Source: Psychrobacter immobilis (GTDB lineage: Bacteria; Pseudomonadota; Gammaproteobacteria; Pseudomonadales; Moraxellaceae). Taken from it: DNA of 64,000 nt. Below the pieces are notes generated by a model. That model saw only the letters and a list, made by a program, of their open reading frames with translations, made no database searches and was not told the DNA's origin. Both the position numbers and the translations under genes were made by a program. Shown here one piece after another: positions 9,568 through 18,930 of the stretch. The DNA lies in NCBI GenBank assembly GCA_904846265.1, contig CAJHAA010000001.1:408616-472615 (forward strand), in the 5' to 3' direction. Within the stretch, counting starts at the first letter, position 1, and every line of letters begins with the position of its first letter.

Positions 9568-9849
9568 AAATATGACCTTTAACAATCTTTGGTTGCTCAA
9601 TGAACGACCTAGACCTATTAATAGTAGTAATAAATCCTGTCTGTCTGTTGATCTAAAAGTTGATTCCAAATAGACGGCTGCATCATACGAGAAAAGCCTT
9701 GTAAACACCATTGCTTATAGTCAAAAATTATCGTCATATTAAGGCGTTTCTTCAATTTTCATGTTTGCATCATAGTCATCTTAATGGCTAAAAATGAGGC
9801 TACTTCACTCGACATCTTACTAAGAACGCTTTGTTTGTAAATTTTTAAT

Positions 9850-9868
9850 GATAATGATAATCATTAAT
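9850..9868. promoter_or_regulatory. Fur box in divergent promoter region
   Basis: GATAATGATAATCATTAAT matches the Fur consensus at 17 of 19 positions. It lies 52 bases before the receptor start at 9920 and is within reach of the divergent PepSY gene. Iron repression of both is inferred. Confidence 0.88.
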
Positions 9869-9919
9869 GTTATTATTCCTTTTCTCTCGCTTTCGGCATT
9901 TGATAACTTACAAGGAAAT

Positions 9920-12136
9920 ATGATGCGTTTTATTTCAACGTCTACATCCATTCGTCAAAAACGTTTAACTCTCGCGGTGCAACTGGGATTGGCAATGGGT
10001 TTGAGCCACGCAGCTTATGCTGAGACGATGCCGAATAACATCGAAAACAGTGTTGGCAACGACGTCGATAATGATGTTGGTAATGATGAGACTGTGACAC
10101 CATCGACCACCTTGGATACCATTACTGTCTATGCCGACAACTACCGTAGTACGGGCACCAAAACAGCGTTAGATCCCAATGACGCGCCCATGAGCTATAC
10201 GAGAATCGATCAAGCACTATTGCAAAAACGTCAAGCAGACAGTGTCAATGCAGCGTTACGTTATGAGCCAGGGGTAAGTACTGAGAGTCGCGGTACCGTG
10301 TCCATCTTTGATGAATACAATATTCGCGGTTTTAAGACTTACTCCAATTTTTACGATGGATTAAGACTGCCCTACGATGGGGCTTGGAATCTGATGCCGC
10401 AAGTCGATATCTACGCAACAGAAGCAGTCGAAGTGGTCAAAGGGCCCGCATCCTCACTCTATGGCTATGCATCTCCAGGTGGCATGGTCAATCAAGTCGC
10501 CAAAACCCCAAAAAGCACTCAAGCATCTGAGGTACAGGTAAGACTAGGCAATCAAAACCTAAAAGAAGTGGCGGTCGATACGACAGGACCTATCTCAGAC
10601 ACGCTCAATTATCGACTGGTGGCGTTAAAACGACAAAAAGACGGGCAGATGCAAACCACAGAAGAAGAGCGCACCCTGATCAATCCGTCACTGCAATGGC
10701 AACCGACAGAAGATGTGTCCGTTCTTGCCAATCTGTTTTATCAGGATGATCCAGAAATGGTGCCTTCCACCCCATTGCCTGCCGTTGGCACTGTCTACCA
10801 TGCCAGCTATGGCAAACTGGGCAGTGACGCCTATGCCGGCGATGAGTGGAATCACTTCAGCAAAGAAGTACTTATGCCGAGTGTCACGGTGAACTGGGAC
10901 ATCAATGATACGCTCACCTTTAAACACATTCTGCGCTATACCGACGCCGACGCGCAGCAGCGTAATATGTACAACAGCGGGTTTGTAAGTGGTAGTGATA
11001 AGATACTAAATCGCGTGGCCTACACCACCGATGAGAGCATGAGCAACTGGACCACGGACAATCAGCTTTCTTATCAGCTAGATACTACCAATACCTCGCA
11101 CAATTTATTATTTGGTATTGAGTATCAAGAGACAGACAGTAGCGCCACTTATTATGATGCTGGCGCAGATGGCACGCCAAATCTTGACTTATCCAATCCA
11201 GATTACTCACAAATCCATGCTGATACGTTGCCTTTAGAGGCTTATCGTCAAAATGAAGACATTGAACAAAGCCAGCTTGGGTTCTATGTACAAGATGAGA
11301 TGAAATGGCAAGATTTGACAGTAGTAGCAGGCTTACGTCACGATAATTTTGATAGTAGTACTGAGCAAACCGAAGCCACTAAAGGCGTCATTTATAATAA
11401 AAAAACAATTAACAATGATGCGTCAGAAACCAGTGGTCGTCTCGCAGCCATTTATGACTTTGATAATGGTCTATCTCCTTATGCAAGCTACTCGCAGTCG
11501 TTTCAACCAGTGGTCGGTAGTAACTTTATTACCAATGCGCCATTTAAGCCAACGACTGCCGATCAGCTAGAGGCTGGTGTCAAATATCTCTCTGCCAATC
11601 GCGCCACACAAGGAACATTAGCAGTATTTGATATCACTCAAAAAAACGTCGTGGTGGCTGACGAAATTAACTATAGAAGTCAAACACAAACGGGTGAAAT
11701 TACCTCCAAAGGCTTTGAAGTCTCAGGCAGCCACATGCTTAACGACTGGGTAGATATTGCCGCCAGTTATAGCTATACCGATGCTGAAATTACAGAAGAT
11801 GAATTCAACCCTGATGTGGTTGGCAATACTCCTGCGCAAACGGCTAAGCACAAGGCAACATTGTGGGCAGATTATTACGCTACTGACAAGCTCAGTCTCA
11901 ACGCTGGCGTGCGCTATGAAGGCGGTATGCAACTTGATAAGCAAAACTCAGACGAATTACCAAGCGTGACTTTGGTAGACATTGGCGGTAATTATCAAAT
12001 CAATCCGATGCTCACTGTCGGCGCGAGTGTCAACAATCTCTTTGATAAAACCTACGTTGGCGCTTGTTATGATATTAACAATTGCTGGATGGGACCTGAG
12101 CGCCAAATGTCCGTCAGTCTAAAGGCCAATTTTTAG
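9920..12136 (+). CDS. TonB-dependent siderophore receptor (ferrichrome/hydroxamate type)
   Basis: This is an outer-membrane receptor of about 738 residues. The signal peptide (MMRFISTSTSIRQKRLT...LGLSHAAYA) is followed by DTITVYA as a TonB-box-like start. The plug has NAALRYEPGVSTES, the YNIRGF motif and VEVVKGPASSLYGYASPGG, and the barrel ends SLKANF with a terminal Phe. The plug and barrel closely resemble FhuA/FoxA-type receptors for hydroxamate siderophores; the exact ligand is inferred only. ATG 9920 is chosen because AAGGA precedes it by six bases; the upstream ATG at 9848 overlaps the Fur box. The flavoreductase gene follows about 105 bases downstream and is likely co-transcribed. Confidence 0.93.
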   Translation: MMRFISTSTSIRQKRLTLAVQLGLAMGLSHAAYAETMPNNIENSVGNDVDNDVGNDETVTPSTTLDTITVYADNYRSTGTKTALDPNDAPMSYTRIDQALLQKRQADSVNAALRYEPGVSTESRGTVSIFDEYNIRGFKTYSNFYDGLRLPYDGAWNLMPQVDIYATEAVEVVKGPASSLYGYASPGGMVNQVAKTPKSTQASEVQVRLGNQNLKEVAVDTTGPISDTLNYRLVALKRQKDGQMQTTEEERTLINPSLQWQPTEDVSVLANLFYQDDPEMVPSTPLPAVGTVYHASYGKLGSDAYAGDEWNHFSKEVLMPSVTVNWDINDTLTFKHILRYTDADAQQRNMYNSGFVSGSDKILNRVAYTTDESMSNWTTDNQLSYQLDTTNTSHNLLFGIEYQETDSSATYYDAGADGTPNLDLSNPDYSQIHADTLPLEAYRQNEDIEQSQLGFYVQDEMKWQDLTVVAGLRHDNFDSSTEQTEATKGVIYNKKTINNDASETSGRLAAIYDFDNGLSPYASYSQSFQPVVGSNFITNAPFKPTTADQLEAGVKYLSANRATQGTLAVFDITQKNVVVADEINYRSQTQTGEITSKGFEVSGSHMLNDWVDIAASYSYTDAEITEDEFNPDVVGNTPAQTAKHKATLWADYYATDKLSLNAGVRYEGGMQLDKQNSDELPSVTLVDIGGNYQINPMLTVGASVNNLFDKTYVGACYDINNCWMGPERQMSVSLKANF

Positions 12137-12241
12137 GCAATGTAGAACTTACCATTACCAGAGAATATCCATCTTATAGAGTGGTCTCATCTCAAATGAT
12201 GACCTAAACTATCAAATAGTTAAATGAAGGAAAGTATTAAT

Positions 12242-12985
12242 ATGGGAAAACCTACCCCAAGAATGCTAGATGTAATTGGCAGTAAATACCTCACGCCACA
12301 TATGTGCCGTGTCACGCTTGGCGGTGCTGGACTGACTGATTTTCCGGCAGATCAAGAAAGCGCGTACATTAAGCTGATATTCCCTCAAGGCGATGAGGCT
12401 CGACCATTGATGCGTACCTATACCGTCAGCGTTCAACGTGATGACGAAATAGATGTCGATTTTGCATTGCATGAGACAGAAGGCCCTGCTTCAACATGGG
12501 CACGTAACGCCCAAGTGGGCGAGCAAATATTGGTAGGCGGCCCTGGACCAAAGAAGCTGATTAACAATGAGGCAGATTGGTTTTTATTGATCGGTGATAT
12601 GACAGCGCTGCCGGCGATTACCGTCAATATTGCCCAGCTACCTGCTGACGCACACGGCTATGCAGTCCTTGAGATTACCACTGAAGCAGATAAGCAACTA
12701 CTCAAAAAACCAGACAACGTAGACATTCATTGGGTGATAAATGCACATCCAAATGCAGAAAGCAGCCCATTGCTTGATCACGTTAAAGCGCTTACTTGGC
12801 TAGCAGGACAACCTGCGGTCTGGGCGGCTTGCGAGTTCCATAGTATGCGTGCCCTGCGGCACTACTTTAAAGCAGATCGTTCAATGCCAAAAACGCATCT
12901 GTACATATCTAGCTATTGGAAAGTCGATAGCACAGAAGACCAGCATAAAATTGTCAAGCGAGAGGATGCCCAAAGTATAGAATGA
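12242..12985 (+). CDS. Siderophore-interacting protein (ferric-siderophore reductase)
   Basis: This cytoplasmic flavoprotein of about 247 residues belongs to the ViuB/YqjH SIP family. The FAD-binding part has the hallmark RTYTV motif (PLMRTYTVSVQ), followed by ETEGPASTWARNAQVGE and the glycine-rich GGPGPKK. The C-terminal NAD(P)H part has WFLLIGDMTALPAI and VWAACEFHSMRALRHYF. These enzymes reduce Fe(III) in imported siderophores, which fits its place behind the receptor gene. ATG 12242 is preferred to ATG 12224 because GAAGGAAAG lies at a good distance before it and the upstream start has no ribosome site. Confidence 0.9.
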   Translation: MGKPTPRMLDVIGSKYLTPHMCRVTLGGAGLTDFPADQESAYIKLIFPQGDEARPLMRTYTVSVQRDDEIDVDFALHETEGPASTWARNAQVGEQILVGGPGPKKLINNEADWFLLIGDMTALPAITVNIAQLPADAHGYAVLEITTEADKQLLKKPDNVDIHWVINAHPNAESSPLLDHVKALTWLAGQPAVWAACEFHSMRALRHYFKADRSMPKTHLYISSYWKVDSTEDQHKIVKREDAQSIE

Positions 12986-13136
12986 TGAGCAATTATGGTT
13001 TGTATTTTTGAACTGTTTTGAAAGCGGTTTAAATAATGATTGATAAATTTTGTGTTACTAATCATTACCCCACTGCTTATCTACTTTTATTGGCTAAATA
13101 AAAGTATAGTGACAAAATATAGTGACATTGTAGAAT

Positions 13137-13160
13137 ATGAGCAGCTGGTGAGCTGCTCAT
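13137..13160. terminator. Perfect 10-bp stem hairpin between convergent genes
   Basis: ATGAGCAGCT and AGCTGCTCAT form a perfect stem around GGTG, 19 bases beyond the end of the minus-strand cupin gene. There is no T-run on either side, so termination is likely but not certain. Confidence 0.5.
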
Positions 13161-13178
13161 AAAATGTGATCACTACCC

Positions 13179-13847
13179 TTACAACCCTATCACTTGCATT
13201 AAATGACCTGTCTTGAGATACACTGTAGCTCCTTCAGATCCTGCCTGTATTTGCGCATGCTCACCTGCTGGCAGACGTATCCAGCCGCCGCACTGATAAA
13301 CTTGACCCTCATCTATCAACTCGCCTGCTAACACCAGTATTTCTGCACCGCCACAGACTGCCTCATTAAACAGTAACTCGCCTGCCTTGATACGCTGCAA
13401 ACTCACTTGCTCATTATCACCTGAGAATAGAGGACAAACATCACGGCTGCCCTGCTGTTGCCAATGAGCCTTATCTTTAGTATCGATAGCCACATAATGA
13501 GGTTCATCAGCTGGCATTTGACGTAGCTTGACGAAAATCACTGCGCCTTCATCACTATAGGGCTTGTGTCCTGAGGTCGGTGGATTGCGCAAATACCAAC
13601 CTGCTGGGTAATGTTTGTCATCTGCAGAAAAAGTACCTGACAATACTAAAATCTCTTCACCACCCGGGTGTAGATGATGCGGAAAATAAGAATTGGGCGC
13701 ATAGCGTACAAGGCTAGTGGCACGTGCTTTTTCTGCACCCACACGGTCAAGCATCACGCGCTCTACCCCATTTTGTGGTGACTTAATCCACTGGTGTTGC
13801 TCAGGTGTAAGGGCAGCGCGGCGAGTAAAGTCTGCATGAATAAGCAT
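13179..13847 (-). CDS. ChrR-like cupin protein
   Basis: This is a 222-residue protein of two cupin folds. The first half carries the ChrR-type metal-binding pattern HHLHPGGEEILVLSG followed by YPAGWYLRNPP; the second repeats a weaker version (EILVLAGEL...GGWIRLPAGEH). In ChrR the cupin part senses singlet oxygen and releases an ECF sigma factor. Here the zinc-binding anti-sigma domain is absent and no sigma-factor gene is next to it, so this is a stand-alone cupin of unknown role. It is transcribed alone, upstream of nothing obvious on its strand. The family is clear and the function is not. Confidence 0.75.
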   Translation of the reverse strand: MLIHADFTRRAALTPEQHQWIKSPQNGVERVMLDRVGAEKARATSLVRYAPNSYFPHHLHPGGEEILVLSGTFSADDKHYPAGWYLRNPPTSGHKPYSDEGAVIFVKLRQMPADEPHYVAIDTKDKAHWQQQGSRDVCPLFSGDNEQVSLQRIKAGELLFNEAVCGGAEILVLAGELIDEGQVYQCGGWIRLPAGEHAQIQAGSEGATVYLKTGHLMQVIGL

Positions 13848-13971
13848 AAACCATGTCCAAAAATAGTGTGATGAGATGATCCTTTAGCAAACGTCAGATA
13901 TGCTCATTGAACGTTATCGACAGCTAAAGGCGCAATGATTGCACCTCGCTATTATAAACCTTACCGAGTTT

Positions 13972-14835
13972 TCAACGTACTAAAATCACAGGAGATAGCG
14001 TGCTGGCGATAATTTCTGTCGTGGTACTACCAAGGAATAATTGTTGCAATTTCGAATGTCCATAAGCACCCACCACCATCATATCAATGTGGTTTTCTAC
14101 CTGAAACCTTAACAAGCCGTCGACGGCATCGGAGGCAGATAAATGATGTGCCGCGACGCTAAAACCTGCGTCCTCCAATTGTGCCGCTGCGGCGCTTAAG
14201 CTTTGTTTTGACGCGTCGTTATGATTGCCTATCATGACGATATGACCTTGCAATCCTTTTAATACAGGACTCCTCGCAACCATCCATGCTGCTTTGATAG
14301 CCGTTTTGCTACCATCAAAAGCTATCATATATGAGCTGGGTTCTTTGAACGTCTCTGAGCAAATCAATATAGGAACGTCAGATGCACGGGCAACGGTTTC
14401 GATTTGGCTACCGATATTAATACGGCTGCTTTTGTGATCTTCACCTCGGCGTCCCATGACGATGGCACGATTTTCTGCTTTAAAATGCTCAATGGCAGGT
14501 AACAGCTTGCCGCGACGTTGATAGATACGAATATCGACTTGAGTAAAGTTACCTTGAATATGGCTTTTTGCGTCTTGTACCAAAGCATTGCTATAACTGT
14601 TCACCACCTTCGCCCTTTGCTCGTCTAACTGTGTCAATTCCTCCAATAAAAACTGGCGGCTATTGACTCCTATTGCGCCTGACAAATCGCGTCTGGTCGA
14701 GGCTGGAACCTCACTCACATGCAACAACGCTACGGGTAAATTTAACTTACTGGCATACCATGCTGCATAGTCACAAACCGATTCAGTCACTGCCGAGCCG
14801 TCTATACAGGCTAAAATGTGCTGTGATGTTGTCAT
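13972..14835 (-). CDS. Tandem universal stress protein (UspA family)
   Basis: This 287-residue protein has two UspA domains, about residues 1-155 and 160-287. The first starts HILACIDGSAVTESV and holds the nucleotide motif GRRGEDHKSSRINIGS. The second starts MIAFDGSKTAIKAAW and ends GAYGHSKLQQLFLGSTT, fitting the G-2X-G-9X-G-S/T ATP-binding pattern. Tandem Usp proteins bind ATP or AMP and support survival under stress; the specific trigger is unknown. The ATG at 14835 follows an acceptable purine-rich site. It has its own transcript between a cupin gene and a divergent DUF2058 gene. Confidence 0.88.
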   Translation of the reverse strand: MTTSQHILACIDGSAVTESVCDYAAWYASKLNLPVALLHVSEVPASTRRDLSGAIGVNSRQFLLEELTQLDEQRAKVVNSYSNALVQDAKSHIQGNFTQVDIRIYQRRGKLLPAIEHFKAENRAIVMGRRGEDHKSSRINIGSQIETVARASDVPILICSETFKEPSSYMIAFDGSKTAIKAAWMVARSPVLKGLQGHIVMIGNHNDASKQSLSAAAAQLEDAGFSVAAHHLSASDAVDGLLRFQVENHIDMMVVGAYGHSKLQQLFLGSTTTEIIASTLSPVILVR

Positions 14836-15116
14836 ATTCCGTCCTTAAATTTAACGATTTAATCCTATACAGCTTTCTATACCCACTATAAATATGGTCA
14901 CCGAAAAACATAGTTACCAAAAAACATAGCGGCAGAAAAAGCATATCCATTGCCTTGATAATAACCAATTTAAACGGCTTCAGCCAGCGATGTGTGCCCA
15001 CTTCTACCATAATTAAAAAAAGTCTTGTCATCGTCTAACAACATGCCGTAGCGAATTTTGCTACAATGGTTTTTTAGCATTTATGATTTAAGTATCCTTA
15101 TCTAGGTGATGGAATT

Positions 15117-15650
15117 ATGGCAAAAAATGCCCTACAGGCTCAGTTATTAAAAGCGGGATTGGTGGATAGCAAAAAAGCCAAGAAAATCAGCAAGCAGACT
15201 CAGCATGCCAAGCGTACTGGTGACTCAGAAAGCATGGAAGCGAAAAAAGCGTTGGCAGAAGCCCAAGCAAAAAAACTAGAGAAAGATCAAAAGCTCAATC
15301 AAGAAAAGCAACGTATGTTAGAAGAGAAGATGCTCAAGGCTAATATCGTACAGATGATTAAACAGCATCAGATTGCCGATACCAATGGCGATGTCAATTA
15401 TCAATTTGTCGATAATGCTAAGGTTAAAAAAATCTTTGTCACTCAAAAACTATATGAGCAAATCGTCGCCGGTCATGTGGTGATTGCACGCTTAGAAGAA
15501 GGCTATGCACTCCTTCCTCGTCCGTTGGCAGATCGCATCGATGCAAAAATGGAGGGCTTCATGGTCGTGTCTAACGATACATCAGAAGAAGTACTGGCAG
15601 AAGATGATCCTTATGCCGCCTATGTGATTCCAGACGACTTGATGTGGTAA
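15117..15650 (+). CDS. DUF2058 family protein (YaiL-like)
   Basis: This is a 177-residue protein of the DUF2058/YaiL family. The start, MAKNALQAQLLKAGLVDSKK, is the family hallmark. A long charged coiled-coil region rich in Lys, Glu and Gln (residues ~15-80) follows, and then a compact C-terminal domain with YQFVDNAKVKKIFV. Family members are described as nucleoid- or polynucleotide-associated; a defined function is lacking. The ATG is preceded by GGTGATGGA, an adequate site. A strong terminator follows at 15684. Confidence 0.85.
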   Translation: MAKNALQAQLLKAGLVDSKKAKKISKQTQHAKRTGDSESMEAKKALAEAQAKKLEKDQKLNQEKQRMLEEKMLKANIVQMIKQHQIADTNGDVNYQFVDNAKVKKIFVTQKLYEQIVAGHVVIARLEEGYALLPRPLADRIDAKMEGFMVVSNDTSEEVLAEDDPYAAYVIPDDLMW

Positions 15651-16027
15651 CCGCTTAATTTCATCATACTTATGATATAAGCCAAAAGCCTTTCATAGAC
15701 TGAAATAGTCCATGAAGGGCTTTTTATTGTACGAAAAGCGACCACCTTTAACCCAGCATTGCTGCTTTGGTTGAAAAACGTAACGATGCTCTGGAACAGT
15801 AGCATGCTTGAGACTACGAACTTGAACAACCATTCAATAACAACTACAATGCGGTTTATTGACTTACTGAGCGGTAATATTTTGTCTAATTTTGAGTAAT
15901 CACTCAAAATAAACACTTTATTCATGCTTACTGCCTGACAATAGTAGTCATTGCCATATATGTCATTGATTAGACTTGCCAAGCTCTTTTGCACTCACTT
16001 TTAACGCTTATTAAGAATAAATAACTT
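15651..16027. other. Intergenic region, terminator then no recognised gene
   Basis: This 377-base gap follows the DUF2058 gene. Its first part is a terminator (15684-15725). A 124-codon minus-strand frame crosses the gap but runs through the terminator and into the neighbouring gene and has no recognisable features, so it is not called. The last 60 bases probably hold the promoter of the DoxX-like gene. Confidence 0.55.
15684..15725 (+). terminator. Rho-independent terminator of the DUF2058 gene
   Basis: AAAAGCCTTTCATAGACT pairs with AGTCCATGAAGGGCTTTT with one or two mismatches around a GAAAT loop, followed by T's. It starts 34 bases after the stop codon. Confidence 0.88.
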
Positions 16028-16432
16028 ATGCCAAAACATCTCCCTCTTTCACTGTTATTGCTTCGACTGGGTATTTTCATTGTTTTTTTAGTCTGGACTT
16101 TAGATAAGCTGATTAATCCTGATCATGCCGCAGGCGTTTTTTCTAGTTTTTATGGTTTTGAAAGTATAGGCGACACCGTGTTTTATGTCATTGGCGCGGC
16201 TCAATTCATCCTCATTCTATTGTTTGTCACAGGATTATTCAAAACTTGGACTTACGCCATCATCTTGCTACTTCATGCGATTTCGACGTTCTCAACCTTC
16301 GGCTTATACCTCAAGCCTTTTGATAACTTGTTGTTCTTTGCAGCATGGCCGATGTTGGCTGCGTGTTTGGCGCTTTTCTTAATGAGAGATTGGGATACCT
16401 TAACCTTGGGCAAAAAAGTTTCTTTAGCTTAA
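16028..16432 (+). CDS. DoxX-like small membrane protein
   Basis: This is a 134-residue inner-membrane protein with four predicted helices: LLLLRLGIFIVFLVW, TVFYVIGAAQFILILLFV, YAIILLLHAISTFSTFGLYL and LLFFAAWPMLAACLALFLM. The size and topology resemble DoxX/DoxD-like proteins, whose functions range from redox partner to unknown. No catalytic motif is seen. It is transcribed alone; the next gene begins about 260 bases later. Confidence 0.6.
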   Translation: MPKHLPLSLLLLRLGIFIVFLVWTLDKLINPDHAAGVFSSFYGFESIGDTVFYVIGAAQFILILLFVTGLFKTWTYAIILLLHAISTFSTFGLYLKPFDNLLFFAAWPMLAACLALFLMRDWDTLTLGKKVSLA

Positions 16433-16692
16433 ACATCAGTCATGTTTGTCGTTAGATTGGGCTGGGTTGAACATGCAAAAATATAAATACTAGCCTCTGA
16501 AACTCAAGCCCTATACTATGAAGACTACTAATTTAGCTGTTTTATTGTATATAAATGCACAAACCATGCAAAAAACTTAACGCAATTATCGTTACCACTA
16601 ACTTGTCATTACCACTGACATGGTCAAGGTTCTTAATCATAAAAGAATGACGATGACTTTAGCCTTCGCTCTACTACTTAGCCGGATATTTT

Positions 16693-18879
16693 ATGATTAA
16701 AAGAATATTGTTAATACTGCTAATATTAATATTAGCAGCAAGCTTTTTCTACTTTGACCTCAATCAATTATTGACGCTTGACGGCTTAAAAGGGTCGATG
16801 GCGCAATTTAACAACTATAAAACGCAATCACCATTATTGATTATCGGTGGATTCTTTTTACTTTATATCGTCGTCACCGCATTATCCTTACCGGGTGCCG
16901 CTATTTTAACCTTGGCAGCTGGGGCATTATTTGGTTTATGGCAAGGGTTACTGGTCGCCTCATTTGCCTCCAGTATTGGTGCGACACTCGCCTTTTTAAC
17001 CTCACGTTACTTACTGCGTGATACGATTAAACAGCGCTTTCCTGAACGCTTAGCAGCCATTGATGCTGGCGTTGAAAAAGAAGGCGGATTTTACTTATTT
17101 ACCCTGCGCTTAGTGCCGATATTTCCGTTCTTTTTGATTAATTTACTCATGGGCGTCACCGCGATTAAAGCGAGGACATTCTACTGGGTAAGCCAAGTTG
17201 GTATGCTCGCGGGTACCTTTGTATTCGTTAATGCTGGTACGCAACTGGCGCAAATTGACAGCTTGTCAGGAATTTTATCGTTTAATTTAATTGTCTCATT
17301 TGCGTTGTTAGGTTTTTTCCCATTAATCGCAAAAGGGATATTAAATATGCTAAAAAAACGCCGCGTCTATAAAAACTACAGCAAACCTAAAAAATTCGAC
17401 CGTAATATGATTGTGATTGGCGCAGGTGCTGGCGGGCTAGTCACTAGCTATATCGCGGCGACCGTCCGAGCAAAAGTAACCTTAATCGAAGCGGGCGAGA
17501 TGGGCGGTGACTGCTTAAACTATGGCTGTGTACCCAGTAAAGCACTGATTAAAAGCGCAAAAGTGGCAGAACAAATGCGCAATGGTGAGCGTTATGGCTT
17601 GGAAAATACCCCACCAGAATTTTCATTTAAGAACGTCATGACCCGCATCCATAAAGTCATCGCTGACATCGCCCCAAACGACAGCGTCGAGCGTTATACG
17701 GACTTGGGTGTCGAAGTATTAAAAGGTTATGCCAAATTCATCGACCCGTGGACGGTAGAGATTGCGCTAAACGATGGCGGCACGCAAACTCTAACCGCAC
17801 GTTCCATCGTTATCGCTACTGGTGCGCGCCCATTTATCCCAGATTTGCCGGGTTTGGAAGAAACGGGCTACGTGACCAGCGATACCATATGGAATAAATT
17901 TTCCGAATTAGAAGAAGCGCCGAAAAAGCTGGTCGTCCTTGGCGGCGGACCAATCGGCTCTGAGCTGGCACAAGCTTTTGCACGCTTAGGCTCAAATGTC
18001 ACCCAGATCGAAAGAAGCGCGCGTCTCATGAAAAAAGAAGACGTGGAAGTCTCAGAATTTGCGCAGAAAGTCCTCATTGAGAGCGGCGTAAACGTTTTAA
18101 CCTCGCATCAAGCGATTCGCTGTGAAACTCGCGATGGTAAAAAGTTCATTATCGTTGAAGTGCAAGGCGACAGTACCGTTAAGCAAGACCGTCAGAACAA
18201 GCAAGAAATCGCTATTGAATATGACGAATTGCTTTGTGCCGTTGGACGTAGTGCCCGCTTAGAAGGATATGGTCTTGAAGATTTGGGCATCGAAACGGAG
18301 CGTACGATTGATACCGATGACTATTTAGAAACCCTTTACCCTAATATCTACGCCGCTGGTGATGTCGCTGGTCCTTATCAATTTACCCATGTGGCCTCCC
18401 ATCAGGCATGGTACGCTGCCGTAAATGGTTTATTTGGACATCTAAAGAAATTTAAAGTAGATTACCGCGTGATTCCGTGGACGACTTTTATCGATCCAGA
18501 AGTCGCACGCGTGGGCTTAAATGAGCAAGAAGCTATTGAAAAAGGCATCGATTTTGAAATTACCCGCTACGACTTTAAAGATTTAGATCGCGCGGTGACG
18601 GAAAGTGCCAATCATGGTTTTATCAAAGTCATTACCCCTAAAGGCAAAGATAAAATACTTGGCGTGACCATCGTCGCTGAACATGCTGGGGATTTAATGC
18701 CAGAATTCATACTGGCGATGAAGCACGGTTTAGGGCTGAATAAAATACTTGGCACTATCCATATGTATCCAACGTGGGCAGAGGCTAATAAATACGCGGC
18801 TGGTGAATGGAAACGTAATCATGCGCCCGAAACGATATTAAACTGGCTTGAGAAATACCATACATGGCGTCGAGGTTAG
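16693..18879 (+). CDS. TVP38/TMEM64 membrane domain fused to FAD disulfide reductase
   Basis: This is a 728-residue fusion protein. Residues 1-220 form a TVP38/TMEM64 (DedA-like, VTT) membrane domain with TALSLPGAAILTLAAGALFG and the later LRLVPIFPFFLINLLMG. From about residue 236 it is a class I pyridine nucleotide-disulfide oxidoreductase: FAD motif GAGAGG, redox-active GGDCLNYGCVPSK (Cys274 and Cys279), NAD(P)H motif GGGPIGSELAQAFARLG, YAAGDVAG, and a C-terminal dimer domain with HMYPTWAEAN in place of the lipoamide-dehydrogenase HPT..E motif. It has no MerA N-terminal or C-terminal cysteine pair. It is followed after 51 bases by ynjB-like ABC transporter genes. Its electron acceptor in the membrane is unknown. 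Confidence 0.88.
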   Translation: MIKRILLILLILILAASFFYFDLNQLLTLDGLKGSMAQFNNYKTQSPLLIIGGFFLLYIVVTALSLPGAAILTLAAGALFGLWQGLLVASFASSIGATLAFLTSRYLLRDTIKQRFPERLAAIDAGVEKEGGFYLFTLRLVPIFPFFLINLLMGVTAIKARTFYWVSQVGMLAGTFVFVNAGTQLAQIDSLSGILSFNLIVSFALLGFFPLIAKGILNMLKKRRVYKNYSKPKKFDRNMIVIGAGAGGLVTSYIAATVRAKVTLIEAGEMGGDCLNYGCVPSKALIKSAKVAEQMRNGERYGLENTPPEFSFKNVMTRIHKVIADIAPNDSVERYTDLGVEVLKGYAKFIDPWTVEIALNDGGTQTLTARSIVIATGARPFIPDLPGLEETGYVTSDTIWNKFSELEEAPKKLVVLGGGPIGSELAQAFARLGSNVTQIERSARLMKKEDVEVSEFAQKVLIESGVNVLTSHQAIRCETRDGKKFIIVEVQGDSTVKQDRQNKQEIAIEYDELLCAVGRSARLEGYGLEDLGIETERTIDTDDYLETLYPNIYAAGDVAGPYQFTHVASHQAWYAAVNGLFGHLKKFKVDYRVIPWTTFIDPEVARVGLNEQEAIEKGIDFEITRYDFKDLDRAVTESANHGFIKVITPKGKDKILGVTIVAEHAGDLMPEFILAMKHGLGLNKILGTIHMYPTWAEANKYAAGEWKRNHAPETILNWLEKYHTWRRG

Positions 18880-18930
18880 CTGGGTTTTTATTCACTGCGC
18901 TAAAAACATATCATCATAACGGAAACTTAA

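Noticed and set aside
13179..13847. Anti-sigma factor ChrR
   Set aside because: The zinc-binding anti-sigma domain and a partner sigma-factor gene are absent.
15620..15994. 124-codon minus-strand frame in the gap after the DUF2058 gene
   Set aside because: It runs through a strong terminator and into the DUF2058 coding region, has no ribosome site of note and no recognisable domain.
16693..18879. Mercuric reductase MerA
   Set aside because: The N-terminal HMA domain and the C-terminal vicinal cysteines are missing and no mer genes are near; only the redox core is shared.
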